In this document: piece by piece, positions 43,485-50,954 of the stretch
Layout: every line of letters begins with the position of its first letter
Numbering within the stretch: the stretch's first letter is position 1
From: Clostridia bacterium
GTDB lineage: Bacteria; Bacillota; Clostridia; Christensenellales; CAG-138
Assembly: GCA_017514685.1 (NCBI GenBank)
Contig: JAFWJN010000036.1
Span: 1 to 50,954 of the forward strand
DNA: 50,954 nucleotides
Reading direction: 5' to 3'
Notes under the pieces: generated by a model
What the model was told of the DNA's origin: nothing
Databases searched by the model: none
Seen by the model: only the letters and a program-made list of their open reading frames with translations
Program-made: the position numbers and the translations under genes

Positions 43485-43929
43485 CTACCAGTAAAAAATT
43501 TGACACCCCGGCAAGTTAGCCTTGAGTTTTTCAATTTGATTCTGAGACAGGTTATTATGACTAATAAAAAGAAGAACGTAATTTTGACAATCCATTCAGT
43601 GCAGTGGTATCACTAATTTGATTGTATTTAAGAACAAGGTCCTGCAAATTAGTCAATCCACGCAATGCGGAAATATTGCTGATTTGATTGTTGCCAAGGG
43701 AAAGCGAGGTCAGATTGGTCAACCCGCTCAATGAAGTAATATTGCTGATTTGATTGTTGTTAAGGTAAAGTGAGGTCAGATTGGTCAACCCGCTCAATGA
43801 AGTAATATTGCTAATTTGATTGTTGTTAAGGTAAAGTGAGGTCAGATTAGTCAATCCGCGCAATGCAGAAATATTGCTGATTTGATTGTTGTCAAGGTAA
43901 AGCCAGGTCAGATCAGTCAACCCGCTCAA
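43485..43929 (-). pseudogene. severed 3' part of the LRR receptor kinase gene
   Basis: Directly beyond the stop of the kinase gene the same frame continues for 122 codons of the same 22-residue LRRs. A second lesion, one extra base in a run of five T (plus-strand A run 43566-43570), shifts the frame. Past it, the native C-terminus reads FISHNNLSQNQIEKL then KANLPGCQIFYW and stops at 43485-43487. Removing one T restores the exact 22-residue spacing between the last LRR asparagines. Repaired, the protein would have about 907 residues. Confidence 0.85.
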
Positions 43930-44500
43930 TTAAGTAATATTGCTGATTTGATTGTTGTCAAGGTTAAGCCAGGTTAGGTTCGTTAACCCGCTCAAAGCCT
44001 GAATGTCATTGATTTGATTGTTGTAAAGGGTAAGCCGGGTTAGGTTCGTCAACCCGCTCAAAGCCTGAATGTCATTGATTTGATTGTTGTCAAGGTCAAG
44101 CCAGGTTAGGTTCGTCAACCCGCGCAATGCAGAAATATTGCTGATTTGATTGTTGTCAAGGTAAAGCCAGGTCAGATCAGTCAACCCGCTCAATGAAGTA
44201 ATATTGCTGATTTGATTGTTGTCAAGGTTAAGCCCTAGCAGGTTTGTCAACCCGCTCAATGAAGTAATATTGCTGATTTGATTGTTGTCAAGGTTAAGCC
44301 AGGTTAGGTTCGTCAACCCGCTCAAAGCCTGAATGTCATTGATTTGATTGTTGCTAAGATAAAGATATTCTAGACTTTTCAACCCGCTCAAGGACTGGAT
44401 GTCACTGATTTGATTGCTGCTAAGATAAAGATATTCTAGACTTTTCAACCCGCTCAAGGACTGGATGTCACTGATTTGATTATTGCCAAGAAAAAGCGTG
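43616..44500 (-). repeat. tandem 66-base LRR-coding repeats
   Basis: About 13-14 units of 66 bases, each encoding a 22-residue LRR of the form LSGLTNLTxLxLxNNQIxNI. Several neighbouring units differ by only a few bases, which points to recent duplication and gene conversion. Units fall into SNIT, SNIS and NDIQ subtypes that alternate in blocks. Confidence 0.9.
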
Positions 44501-46209
44501 GTCAGATTGTGAAACTGTGCGATATCTGAGATATCTGTTAATTCGCACTTTGAAAGATCTAATCTCTGTATATTTAGGATATCCGATTGATATATCGTGC
44601 CGGTGAAACCATACTTGGCTCGGAATGCATTTTCAAATGTTGCATTTTGAAATACTGCGGTAGGCCTCGGCGTTGGAGTTGACTTCGGCGTTGGTGTTGG
44701 TTCAGGTGAGTGTTCGACGGTTTCTGCTACTTCCACTGTCGTGACTTCGGGTGAAATGAATGGCAGGACTTCTGTCGGTACGGATGTCAGCTGGACTTCC
44801 AACTGATTAGCAGACTTGTTCTTTCCTCCAAGCACACCAATCACGATGCCTGCAATAGTAATAACAAGAATCGCAGTCAACGCAATCAAAAATATTTTTT
44901 TCTTTCGATTAGCGTCTGCAACATTCCTGCTTAAAGCTTGCTGTTCAGTTTTTTCATCATGATTCGAACTGCTTTTCGATATTGCCTTTGCTTTATCTTC
45001 TTCTGGTTCAGGCTTTTTGATCTCTTCTTTCTTGGAAAATAAATATAACGTGGACTCTATGTCTTGCTTTGTGTGCGGGTCAGCTTTACGTGAAAGTATT
45101 CCGCTCGGTGGCTCATTGCTAACAGGAGTCTCCTTTTCAGTTTGAACACCTGCTTCGCATATCGTTTGATCGAAATCTTTGGGTGAATTCTCCTGAACGA
45201 AACAGATTTCGTCGGATTGCTTTTTTTCTGCATATGAAAAAGTATGTGATCTGGATGAAAACAGGCTGGAAGGCGTTTCAGCTTTATTTTGATTTGCAGT
45301 TATGCATTCCAGATCATGGCGCATCTCCGAAGGGGACGCATAACGATCCGTCGAATCAAATGCACAAGCTTTTAGAATGATTTGCTTCAGTTTGTCGCTG
45401 CCATTCTTCGGTGCGGGAAGCGGTTCGCCATGCATACGAAGATCCAAAGCATCAGAATTCTGACTTGGTTTCGGCACCGTTGGAGGCAAAGGAACAAATG
45501 GTCCTCTGCGCTCGTTCAGCATCCAGTACATGACCATGCCGAGAGAATAAATGTCCACGGAAGCATTATAAGGCTTTCCCCAATAAACCTCAGGAGCCAT
45601 GTAACCATAGGTTCCGGTTTTGGTTGCTTTTGTGGTATGATCAGCAGTTTTAGCAATACCAAAGTCCCCGAGTTTATAATCTCCTTCTTCATTGACAAAG
45701 ATATTCTGCGGCTTAATATCCCGATGAAGAATGTTATGCCGCATACAGCGTTCCAACGCATTGCAGATATCCAGACCGACCTTTATCACTGCACATTCAT
45801 CAGAACGGATTTCCTCATGCCGTTCCAGATACTTTGGCAGCGATGTCAGCAGTTCCATCCGGATATAGATATCATATCCGGGATCCGATTCGTGCTGTAT
45901 AATTGCATGATCTTCATAACTGACGATATTGCTGTTCCCTTTGAGTTTGCTCATCAGAGCAAATTCGGAAGTAATATCTTCCAACTGACTGCGGAAAAGT
46001 TCTGTCAAGCTCAAGTCGTCATATCCGTCATCACGGTACTGCTCAAGAGCTTCTGCTGATTCCGGAATAGAAATGACTTTTATCGCTGAGTGTGCTACTC
46101 TGCCATATCCGTCATCTTTTTCAACTTCATATACAATGCCAAAACTTCCTTTGCCAATCATGCGGACAATCTTCCATCCGGGAAGCAGATATTTTATATT
46201 ATCGTCCAT
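43930..46209 (-). CDS. Ser/Thr receptor kinase with LRRs, prematurely ended
   Basis: 759 residues as read. The kinase domain (12-300) has GKGSFG, Lys 44, HRD at 162-164, DFG at 182-184 and an APE segment, so it should be active. A Ser/Lys/Glu-rich cytoplasmic linker, a membrane helix (439-460), a Thr/Pro stalk with PEPTPTPKSTPTPRPT and 22-residue LRRs from about 545 follow. The gene ends inside an LRR (NQISNIT) at a TAA where all sister repeats have TCA, so one base change truncates it. The LRR part is presumed outside the cell. Its kinase is very similar to that at 46866-49202. A ribosome site (AGGAG) precedes the ATG at 46209. Confidence 0.88.
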   Translation of the reverse strand: MDDNIKYLLPGWKIVRMIGKGSFGIVYEVEKDDGYGRVAHSAIKVISIPESAEALEQYRDDGYDDLSLTELFRSQLEDITSEFALMSKLKGNSNIVSYEDHAIIQHESDPGYDIYIRMELLTSLPKYLERHEEIRSDECAVIKVGLDICNALERCMRHNILHRDIKPQNIFVNEEGDYKLGDFGIAKTADHTTKATKTGTYGYMAPEVYWGKPYNASVDIYSLGMVMYWMLNERRGPFVPLPPTVPKPSQNSDALDLRMHGEPLPAPKNGSDKLKQIILKACAFDSTDRYASPSEMRHDLECITANQNKAETPSSLFSSRSHTFSYAEKKQSDEICFVQENSPKDFDQTICEAGVQTEKETPVSNEPPSGILSRKADPHTKQDIESTLYLFSKKEEIKKPEPEEDKAKAISKSSSNHDEKTEQQALSRNVADANRKKKIFLIALTAILVITIAGIVIGVLGGKNKSANQLEVQLTSVPTEVLPFISPEVTTVEVAETVEHSPEPTPTPKSTPTPRPTAVFQNATFENAFRAKYGFTGTIYQSDILNIQRLDLSKCELTDISDIAQFHNLTTLFLGNNQISDIQSLSGLKSLEYLYLSSNQISDIQSLSGLKSLEYLYLSNNQINDIQALSGLTNLTWLNLDNNQISNITSLSGLTNLLGLNLDNNQISNITSLSGLTDLTWLYLDNNQISNISALRGLTNLTWLDLDNNQINDIQALSGLTNLTRLTLYNNQINDIQALSGLTNLTWLNLDNNQISNIT

Positions 46210-46865
46210 ACTTTACAGATTTCTCCTCTGTCAATCAGTTTGAATAGATAGCCATTGAGCTATTACGTCAGAACTGTAGTTCCTGTAAAACATCGAATAT
46301 TTTGACTGATACTGATTCGTTTCAGTCTAAATAAATTGAGGCAGACGTTCAAGAAGATATCAGTCAACTCAGCATAGAAAATACATACAATGTCCAAACC
46401 TAATGCTGAGTTTTGCGACAGAACATCAGGGTACATAATTCAGTTCAATTTTCAAGAAGCTCTTTGAGCTGCTTTTTGCAATCATATAAATCAAGAAACT
46501 GGTTTTAAAACCGGTAACCATGATTTAATGGTCGAATGATGAAACCCAGACTGAATACTGATTAATCATAACATGCTATACATAATAGCGTCAACATTTT
46601 CAGCTTTTTCAGAATATAACGACTGGGTCCAAAGCACAGATAAATTTCACAAGATAATAAGACAAAAGTGTTAAAATGAATTCAAACAATACCAATCTTA
46701 TCAATCACTGTCGCTGAATCCATATAATTGATAGTTTTATATGCCATAAACGCAGGAACTCCACTGCCCGGGAGCAGTGGAGTTCAAATCATCTGTCAAC
46801 TAATAGTCTCAATAAATTGCTTAATCTGAACGTATGAAGTTTCCTCATAATGAATGCATAGAAAC
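46210..46865 (-). other. 656-base intergenic region with long leader
   Basis: Contains the LRR-kinase promoter at its centre and a perfect 12-base hairpin, GAACTCCACTGC / GCAGTGGAGTTC at 46756-46785, about 80 bases downstream of the WSxWS kinase (probable terminator). Between promoter and kinase start is a leader of about 350 bases without a clear gene; short minus-strand frames there carry stops in every frame. Confidence 0.5.
46565..46594 (-). promoter_or_regulatory. promoter of LRR-kinase gene
   Basis: On the minus strand TTGACG (46589-46594) and TATGAT (46565-46570) with an 18-base spacer. The -10 region GCATGTTATGAT recurs at the PP2C promoter (GCATGTTATGAT, 50058-50069), so the two operons share a promoter type. 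Confidence 0.7.
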
Positions 46866-49202
46866 TTATTTTTTGTAACGATATAAGGTTTGGGTTTCTA
46901 CCTGTCGGGTGGCGGAAGAACTGACTGCGGTATCACTCCATGCAGACCAGCTGCTCCATTGATAGAAAGTATATACGTATGAAATGGACCTTGAACGCCA
47001 CTGATCCTTGATATAACTGGACGAACTTGGCGTGCCGTCCATATCAGCGGAATTGAAGTACCATAAATTTCCCCCAATGGTTACTTTCCGCTTACCGCCG
47101 GGGCTTGAACTGCTGCCGAGCGAAGAGTAAGGGGTTGTTTGCCAGAGGGTCTTATGAGAACTCTTCGGAGTGCTGTGCTTGCCACAACTGTAGCAGGGAT
47201 GGCCACCGTTTCCTTCATCGTACCAGGGCATATGGTATCCGCACTTTGAGCATGCATAGTAATACAGACGGTATACTCTGCGTTTTTCAACCTGCAGAGT
47301 GCTTGAGGCGGAAATAGAATCATTGCTCCAACTGGACCAGTCACCGTAAACGGTATCAGGACCGCTTTGCAGTGTCCAGCCGCTGAGGGAACTGCTTGAG
47401 GAAGTAGTAGTGGATTTATCCCTGTAGCGGTATTGTGTCTTTGTTTCGGTTGCGATTGCACCTGCAGGAGGAAGGTTGGTGCTCCAGCCTGACCAGGTCG
47501 GTTCCGGCGTCGCAGTTGGTTTGGCAGTTGGTTTGTTGGTTGGTTTGGCGGTTGGTTTGGCGGTTGGCTTCTTGGTTGGAGCCGGCGTCGATGTTGGCTC
47601 GGGGGTTGGAGTATCCGTCGGCAAGGGAGTTTCTTCCGGCGCGGAAACGGGTTCCAAAGTAGGTTCTTCAGTTGGGATCGCTGTAATTTCCGGAGCGGAA
47701 GTTACTTTCGGAGTAGATGTCGAAACGGGAGAAGCAGTAGTGTCAACAACTGTAACAGCCGCCTGCTTGTTCTTACAGCTGCAATTCCTCCAGAAAATCA
47801 GAATCAGGACGACGATAATAACCAAAAGCAAACTTAATCCCAGCAGGATATACCTGAGAAGCGTTGGCTTCGTTTTTTTGCTTGGCTCAGTACCGGAGTC
47901 TGCTTTCTTGGCTACAGTTGAATCAATTGATACAACCTTCGCCTCTTCTTTCGCATGGGAAGCTTTTTTTGCACTCTTTTTTTCAGAATTGTCAATGCTG
48001 ATCGTTCGATTTTCATCATGTGAGTCAGAAGAGACCTTCACAGTGCCTGATGCATCTGCTGATTCAAACTGATGCTTGACGGTTTTATTAATAATGGGTT
48101 CGACATCGGAAGCATCTGTAGCAGAGGCTTCGTTCGCAAACTGATTATCAGTTGGTTGCTCAACAATAGCAGCTGCAGCACTGGCTTCATCGTGGAGCAT
48201 GCTCGGATGAACTGTTGCCTCAAAATCTGGCTCTGAAACCGGAACGACAGGAACAATCGGAATGACTGAGGCAAAGGACGAACCGGACAAAAACGCTTCC
48301 AGAGCATGTTTCAACTCGGTCGGAGTAGCATAGCGCTCCTTTGGATTAAAAGCGCAAGCTTTCAGAATGATTTGTTTCAGTTCGTCGCTGCCGTTCTTCG
48401 GCGCGGGAAGAGGTTCGCCGTGCATACGAAGTTCTAATGCTTCTGAATTCTGGCTGGGCTTCGGGATCGCCGGAGGTAAGGGGACAAACGGACCTCTGCG
48501 CTCGTTCAGCATCCAGTACATGACCATGCCGAGAGAATAAATATCGACAGTAGCATTATACGGTCTGGAAAGATACACTTCAGGAGCCATATAACCATAA
48601 GTCCCGGTTTTGGTGGCTTTTGTGGTGTGGTCTGAAGTTTTTGCGATGCCAAAGTCTCCGAGTTTGAAATCCCCGTTATCATTTACAAAGATATTCTGCG
48701 GCTTGATATCGCGGTGTATGATATGATGCTTTGCACATAGTTCCAGAGCATTGCAGATATCGATACCAAGTTGCGCTACACATTGATCCGAAAGATTGTT
48801 TCCGGGATAATGCTGATTGATATAATCGGGCAAGGGCGTCAGCAGTTCCATCCGGATATAGATATCATACCCGGGATCCGATTCATGCTGAACAATTGCA
48901 TGATCTTCATAACTGACAATATTGCTGTTGCCTTTGAGTTTGCTCATTAAAGCAAATTCAGAGGTAATATCTTCCACCTGACTGCGGAACAGCGCAGTAA
49001 GGCTCATGTCGTCATATCCATCATCTCGATATGCTTTGATTTCTGCGCCTGTTTCAGGTATAGAGAGTACTTTCAGCGCTGAATGTGCCACTGTCCCGAA
49101 GTCGTCTTCTTTTTCAACTTCATATACAGCGCCAAAGCTTCCTCTGCCAATCATTCGGACAATCTTCCATCCGGGAAGCAGAGATTTAACCTTTTCTTCC
49201 AT
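46866..49202 (-). CDS. Ser/Thr receptor kinase with extracellular WSxWS repeats
   Basis: 778 residues. Intact kinase domain (12-300): GRGSFG, Lys 44, HRD at 163-165, DFG at 183-185, TYGYMAPE. A long Ala/Ser/Glu linker, a membrane helix (448-471) and a Thr/Pro/Lys stalk (about 495-568) follow. The outside domain (570-778) holds three WSxWS-type motifs at about 570-573, 622-626 and 749-756, each near a basic (R/K)xxYR strand, and a four-Cys zinc-ribbon-like knot (Cys 651, 654, 670, 673). The WSxWS pattern is like thrombospondin type 1 repeats, which bind glycans or proteins. It follows the PP2C gene by 21 bases in one operon. Confidence 0.9.
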   Translation of the reverse strand: MEEKVKSLLPGWKIVRMIGRGSFGAVYEVEKEDDFGTVAHSALKVLSIPETGAEIKAYRDDGYDDMSLTALFRSQVEDITSEFALMSKLKGNSNIVSYEDHAIVQHESDPGYDIYIRMELLTPLPDYINQHYPGNNLSDQCVAQLGIDICNALELCAKHHIIHRDIKPQNIFVNDNGDFKLGDFGIAKTSDHTTKATKTGTYGYMAPEVYLSRPYNATVDIYSLGMVMYWMLNERRGPFVPLPPAIPKPSQNSEALELRMHGEPLPAPKNGSDELKQIILKACAFNPKERYATPTELKHALEAFLSGSSFASVIPIVPVVPVSEPDFEATVHPSMLHDEASAAAAIVEQPTDNQFANEASATDASDVEPIINKTVKHQFESADASGTVKVSSDSHDENRTISIDNSEKKSAKKASHAKEEAKVVSIDSTVAKKADSGTEPSKKTKPTLLRYILLGLSLLLVIIVVLILIFWRNCSCKNKQAAVTVVDTTASPVSTSTPKVTSAPEITAIPTEEPTLEPVSAPEETPLPTDTPTPEPTSTPAPTKKPTAKPTAKPTNKPTAKPTATPEPTWSGWSTNLPPAGAIATETKTQYRYRDKSTTTSSSSSLSGWTLQSGPDTVYGDWSSWSNDSISASSTLQVEKRRVYRLYYYACSKCGYHMPWYDEGNGGHPCYSCGKHSTPKSSHKTLWQTTPYSSLGSSSSPGGKRKVTIGGNLWYFNSADMDGTPSSSSYIKDQWRSRSISYVYTFYQWSSWSAWSDTAVSSSATRQVETQTLYRYKK

Positions 49203-49223
49203 GTTGCTATTATTTTCCCCCTG

Positions 49224-49985
49224 TTAATCGATTCGAACGGCAATAACTGTTATATTGTCATGCCCGCCATTTTTTAATGCTTCTGAAATCAAATGCTGAA
49301 CACATTGCTTAATGCTGATATGCTGCCGAAGAATCATGCAGATGTCAACGTTCGAAACCATGTCGGTCAACCCATCGCTGCAAATCAAAAAAACATCTCC
49401 ACGCTTGATATCGCACTTTACAATATGCGGTTCAAGAGATAATTCATCTTCCGGAACGCCAAGATACTGCGTTAATCCGGCTTTTCTTTTAAAGTTTTCC
49501 GGGGCATGTTCCGTGTCATCTGTAGATACCTGAGAAAAAGCATCATCGCGAAGACGATAAATGCGACTGTCACCAAGGTTGCATGCGTAGACTTCATCAG
49601 GAACAAACAACAGCATAGCGGCGGTTGTTCCCATCCTGCTGACGAGCAGATCTTTTTGCTGCTCACAGACCGCATGGTTGGCTTCGTTGCAGAACTGATT
49701 TAAGAATGATCTTGGACCGATAGCAAACTGCTTGCTTAGATTTGCTTTTTCTTTTGCTGTTTTCGCAGCGGTATAAGAAGCTTTTTCACCATATTCTTCG
49801 CCACCCATGCCATCGAAAACAGCATACAAAGCATCGCATTCCAAATTGCTTTTTTTTACAATACAGCCATTTAGCCCGGAATTGACCTCAGGAAGAAATC
49901 GTCCGTCAAAATAAAAATTATCCTCGTTATTTCTACGAAGACGTCCAATGCTGCATCCACATGCAGCGGATAGTTGAAAAAGCAT
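49224..49985 (-). CDS. stp: PP2C-family protein phosphatase
   Basis: 253 residues with the full bacterial PP2C motif set: RNNEDNF, FDGMGGEEYGE, GTTAAMLL, NLGDSRIYR, CSDGLTD and GGHDNITVI, whose Asp residues bind the two or three metal ions. PP2C phosphatases remove phosphate from Ser/Thr and are the usual antagonists of bacterial eukaryote-like kinases. It sits first in the operon with the WSxWS kinase and could serve the four kinases and the FHA-EssC protein. Its ribosome site (AAGGAAGAG) is about 14 bases from the ATG, further than usual. Confidence 0.93.
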   Translation of the reverse strand: MLFQLSAACGCSIGRLRRNNEDNFYFDGRFLPEVNSGLNGCIVKKSNLECDALYAVFDGMGGEEYGEKASYTAAKTAKEKANLSKQFAIGPRSFLNQFCNEANHAVCEQQKDLLVSRMGTTAAMLLFVPDEVYACNLGDSRIYRLRDDAFSQVSTDDTEHAPENFKRKAGLTQYLGVPEDELSLEPHIVKCDIKRGDVFLICSDGLTDMVSNVDICMILRQHISIKQCVQHLISEALKNGGHDNITVIAVRID

Positions 49986-50057
49986 AGTGTTATATTACTC
50001 TTCCTTTTATATAGATGCATTTTTATATGGTGATAGATAAAAACCCAATACTAATTT

Positions 50058-50086
50058 ATCATAACATGCAGCAATTATATCGTCAA
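50058..50086 (-). promoter_or_regulatory. promoter of PP2C-kinase operon
   Basis: On the minus strand TTGACG (50081-50086) and TATGAT (50058-50063) with a 17-base spacer, 73 bases upstream of the PP2C start. Confidence 0.75.
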
Positions 50087-50091
50087 TAATT

Positions 50092-50130
50092 TATAAGGTT
50101 GTAAACTTATAAAGTTGTAGAAACCTTATA
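50092..50130. promoter_or_regulatory. inverted repeat upstream of PP2C promoter
   Basis: TATAAGGTT at 50092-50100 and AACCTTATA at 50122-50130 are a perfect 9-base inverted repeat, with two GTTGTA copies between the arms. It lies just upstream of the -35 box, an activator-type position. Confidence 0.5.
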
Positions 50131-50463
50131 TATGTTCGTAACCGTACGTTCAGTAAATACAGGCATATTGTACTTGATGCAAAGAGGCATATACGATATA
50201 CTAAATAGTTAGAATTATATTCATTTTATATTGTGCAATTTAAATTATATGATAGTAGGTATAATAATCTTTGACTATAGATTTATGGTGAATCGGTAAT
50301 CGCGTATTGAGCAATGATAGGCGCGAGCATATATAAGATTTTAGCATGACAACGATAATATGGAAGAGTAGAGATTTTCAGGGATTAATCCCAGAATTGC
50401 TCAGCAAAGTTACAAACTGAGTGGAAAAGATAATATCAAGTTGAGATATAGACAGGTGATAAG

Positions 50464-50954
50464 ATGAGCAAGACAGTTTGGCCGGGATGGAAAACTATAG
50501 GCATGATTGGGCGCGGCGGATTTGGTGAAGTCTATGAGGTGGAAAGAGATGTTGCCGGTCTGGAAAAAGCAGCAGTAAAACGAATTTCCATTCCTCAGGA
50601 TAGCGGAGAGATTGAGGAACTGTATGCCAGCGGTTGTGATGACGTCAGTTTGCAGAAGCATTTCAACGATTATCTCCAGGAGTTTCTGAAGGAATACCGG
50701 CTGATGGCAGATCTGAAAGGAAATACCAATATTGTCAGCTGTGATGACGTCCGGTATGAGCAGCATGACGATGGAATCGGATGGGATATCTATATTCGGA
50801 TGGAACTTCTGATTCCGCTCATGAAAGTCCTGGATCATATCGATACAGAGGAGCAGGTCATAAAAGTAGGGCGCGATATATGCAACGCGCTGGTCCTGTG
50901 CAGAAGCCGGAATATCGTTCATCGCGATATCAAACCGCAGAACATCTTTGTTTC
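50464..50954 (+). CDS. Ser/Thr protein kinase, partial (runs off the window)
   Basis: 163 codons from the ATG at 50464 to the window edge. The kinase N-lobe has GRGGFGEVYEV and the AAVKRI lysine (about 40), and the catalytic loop IVHRDIKPQNIF is intact just before the edge. It is the closest relative of the pseudokinase at 29466-31640 (same GLEKAAVKRI, PQD, EEL, GIGWD and MELL blocks) but retains the HRD Asp. A membrane helix and extracellular domain are expected downstream. A weak AGGTGAT site precedes the ATG. Confidence 0.9.
   Translation, partial: MSKTVWPGWKTIGMIGRGGFGEVYEVERDVAGLEKAAVKRISIPQDSGEIEELYASGCDDVSLQKHFNDYLQEFLKEYRLMADLKGNTNIVSCDDVRYEQHDDGIGWDIYIRMELLIPLMKVLDHIDTEEQVIKVGRDICNALVLCRSRNIVHRDIKPQNIFV

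Larger units (their letters stand above)
49986..50463. other. AT-rich divergent intergenic region
   Basis: 478 bases between the leftward PP2C operon and a rightward kinase. It holds the PP2C promoter, the dyad at 50092-50130, and a rightward TATAAT at 50260-50265 without a good -35 box. No gene is evident. Confidence 0.6.

Noticed and set aside
46441-46560. Transposase remnant upstream of the LRR kinase
   Set aside because: A few protein-like stretches occur in all three minus-strand frames but with stops, and no transposase motif or terminal repeat could be identified.
50410-50922. Minus-strand frame of 170 codons at the right edge
   Set aside because: It is antisense to an obvious kinase (GRGGFGEVYE and HRDIKPQN on the plus strand).

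Overview
The window looks like the chromosome of a Gram-positive anaerobe of the Bacillota, probably an uncultured gut Clostridia- or Erysipelotrichia-type organism. The evidence is strong AGGAGG-type ribosome sites, lipobox lipoproteins, GHKL/LytTR two-component systems, GH3 enzymes with the reversed domain order known from Ruminococcus and Butyrivibrio, surface proteins with Pro-Thr-Glu linkers, and a type VII (EssC-type) secretion locus. Family or genus cannot be fixed from sequence alone. No tRNA, rRNA or CRISPR array was seen.

Region 1 (1-265) is the right end of an IS200/IS605-type element: the last codons of TnpB and a predicted omega-RNA whose guide would be the flanking DNA. Region 2 (265-15.8 kb) is a glycan-related locus with near mirror symmetry. 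A leftward operon encodes a membrane-anchored GH3 enzyme, a lipoprotein and two SGNH-hydrolase lipoproteins. Beside it lie two convergent GHKL-kinase/LytTR-regulator pairs, and then a rightward operon of a second membrane-anchored GH3 enzyme and a multi-pass protein carrying a duplicated domain. Each two-component pair is divergent from one GH3 operon. A candidate LytTR site overlaps the -35 box of the first GH3 promoter.

Region 3 (15.9-29.3 kb) is mostly small housekeeping and accessory genes: an AAA ATPase, a lipoprotein, a WYL regulator with zinc-ribbon and EF-hand-like small proteins, a Nudix hydrolase and a DUF3737 protein. It continues with a SAM-type riboswitch ahead of an N-formylglutamate amidohydrolase-like gene, DUF4186, a double gamma-glutamylcyclotransferase-like protein, an ADP-ribosylglycohydrolase, several unrecognised proteins, a gene remnant and an MFS transporter.

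Region 4 (29.4 kb to the end) is the most unusual part. It holds a transmembrane pseudokinase with extracellular leucine-rich repeats (LRRs) and an EssC ATPase with an apparently intact phosphothreonine-binding FHA motif. These are followed by a YukD/EsaB-like protein, four small helical WXG100-like proteins, an operon of three TIR-TM-LRR proteins, and an LRR receptor kinase with a nonsense codon and a frameshift. The region ends with a PP2C phosphatase operonic with a WSxWS-repeat receptor kinase, and a fourth kinase running off the window. My reading, which is inference, is a sensing island: extracellular LRR or WSxWS domains signal through kinases, a phosphatase and TIR domains to a type VII translocase that can read phosphothreonine through its FHA domain. 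EssA, EssB and EsaA homologues are not visible.
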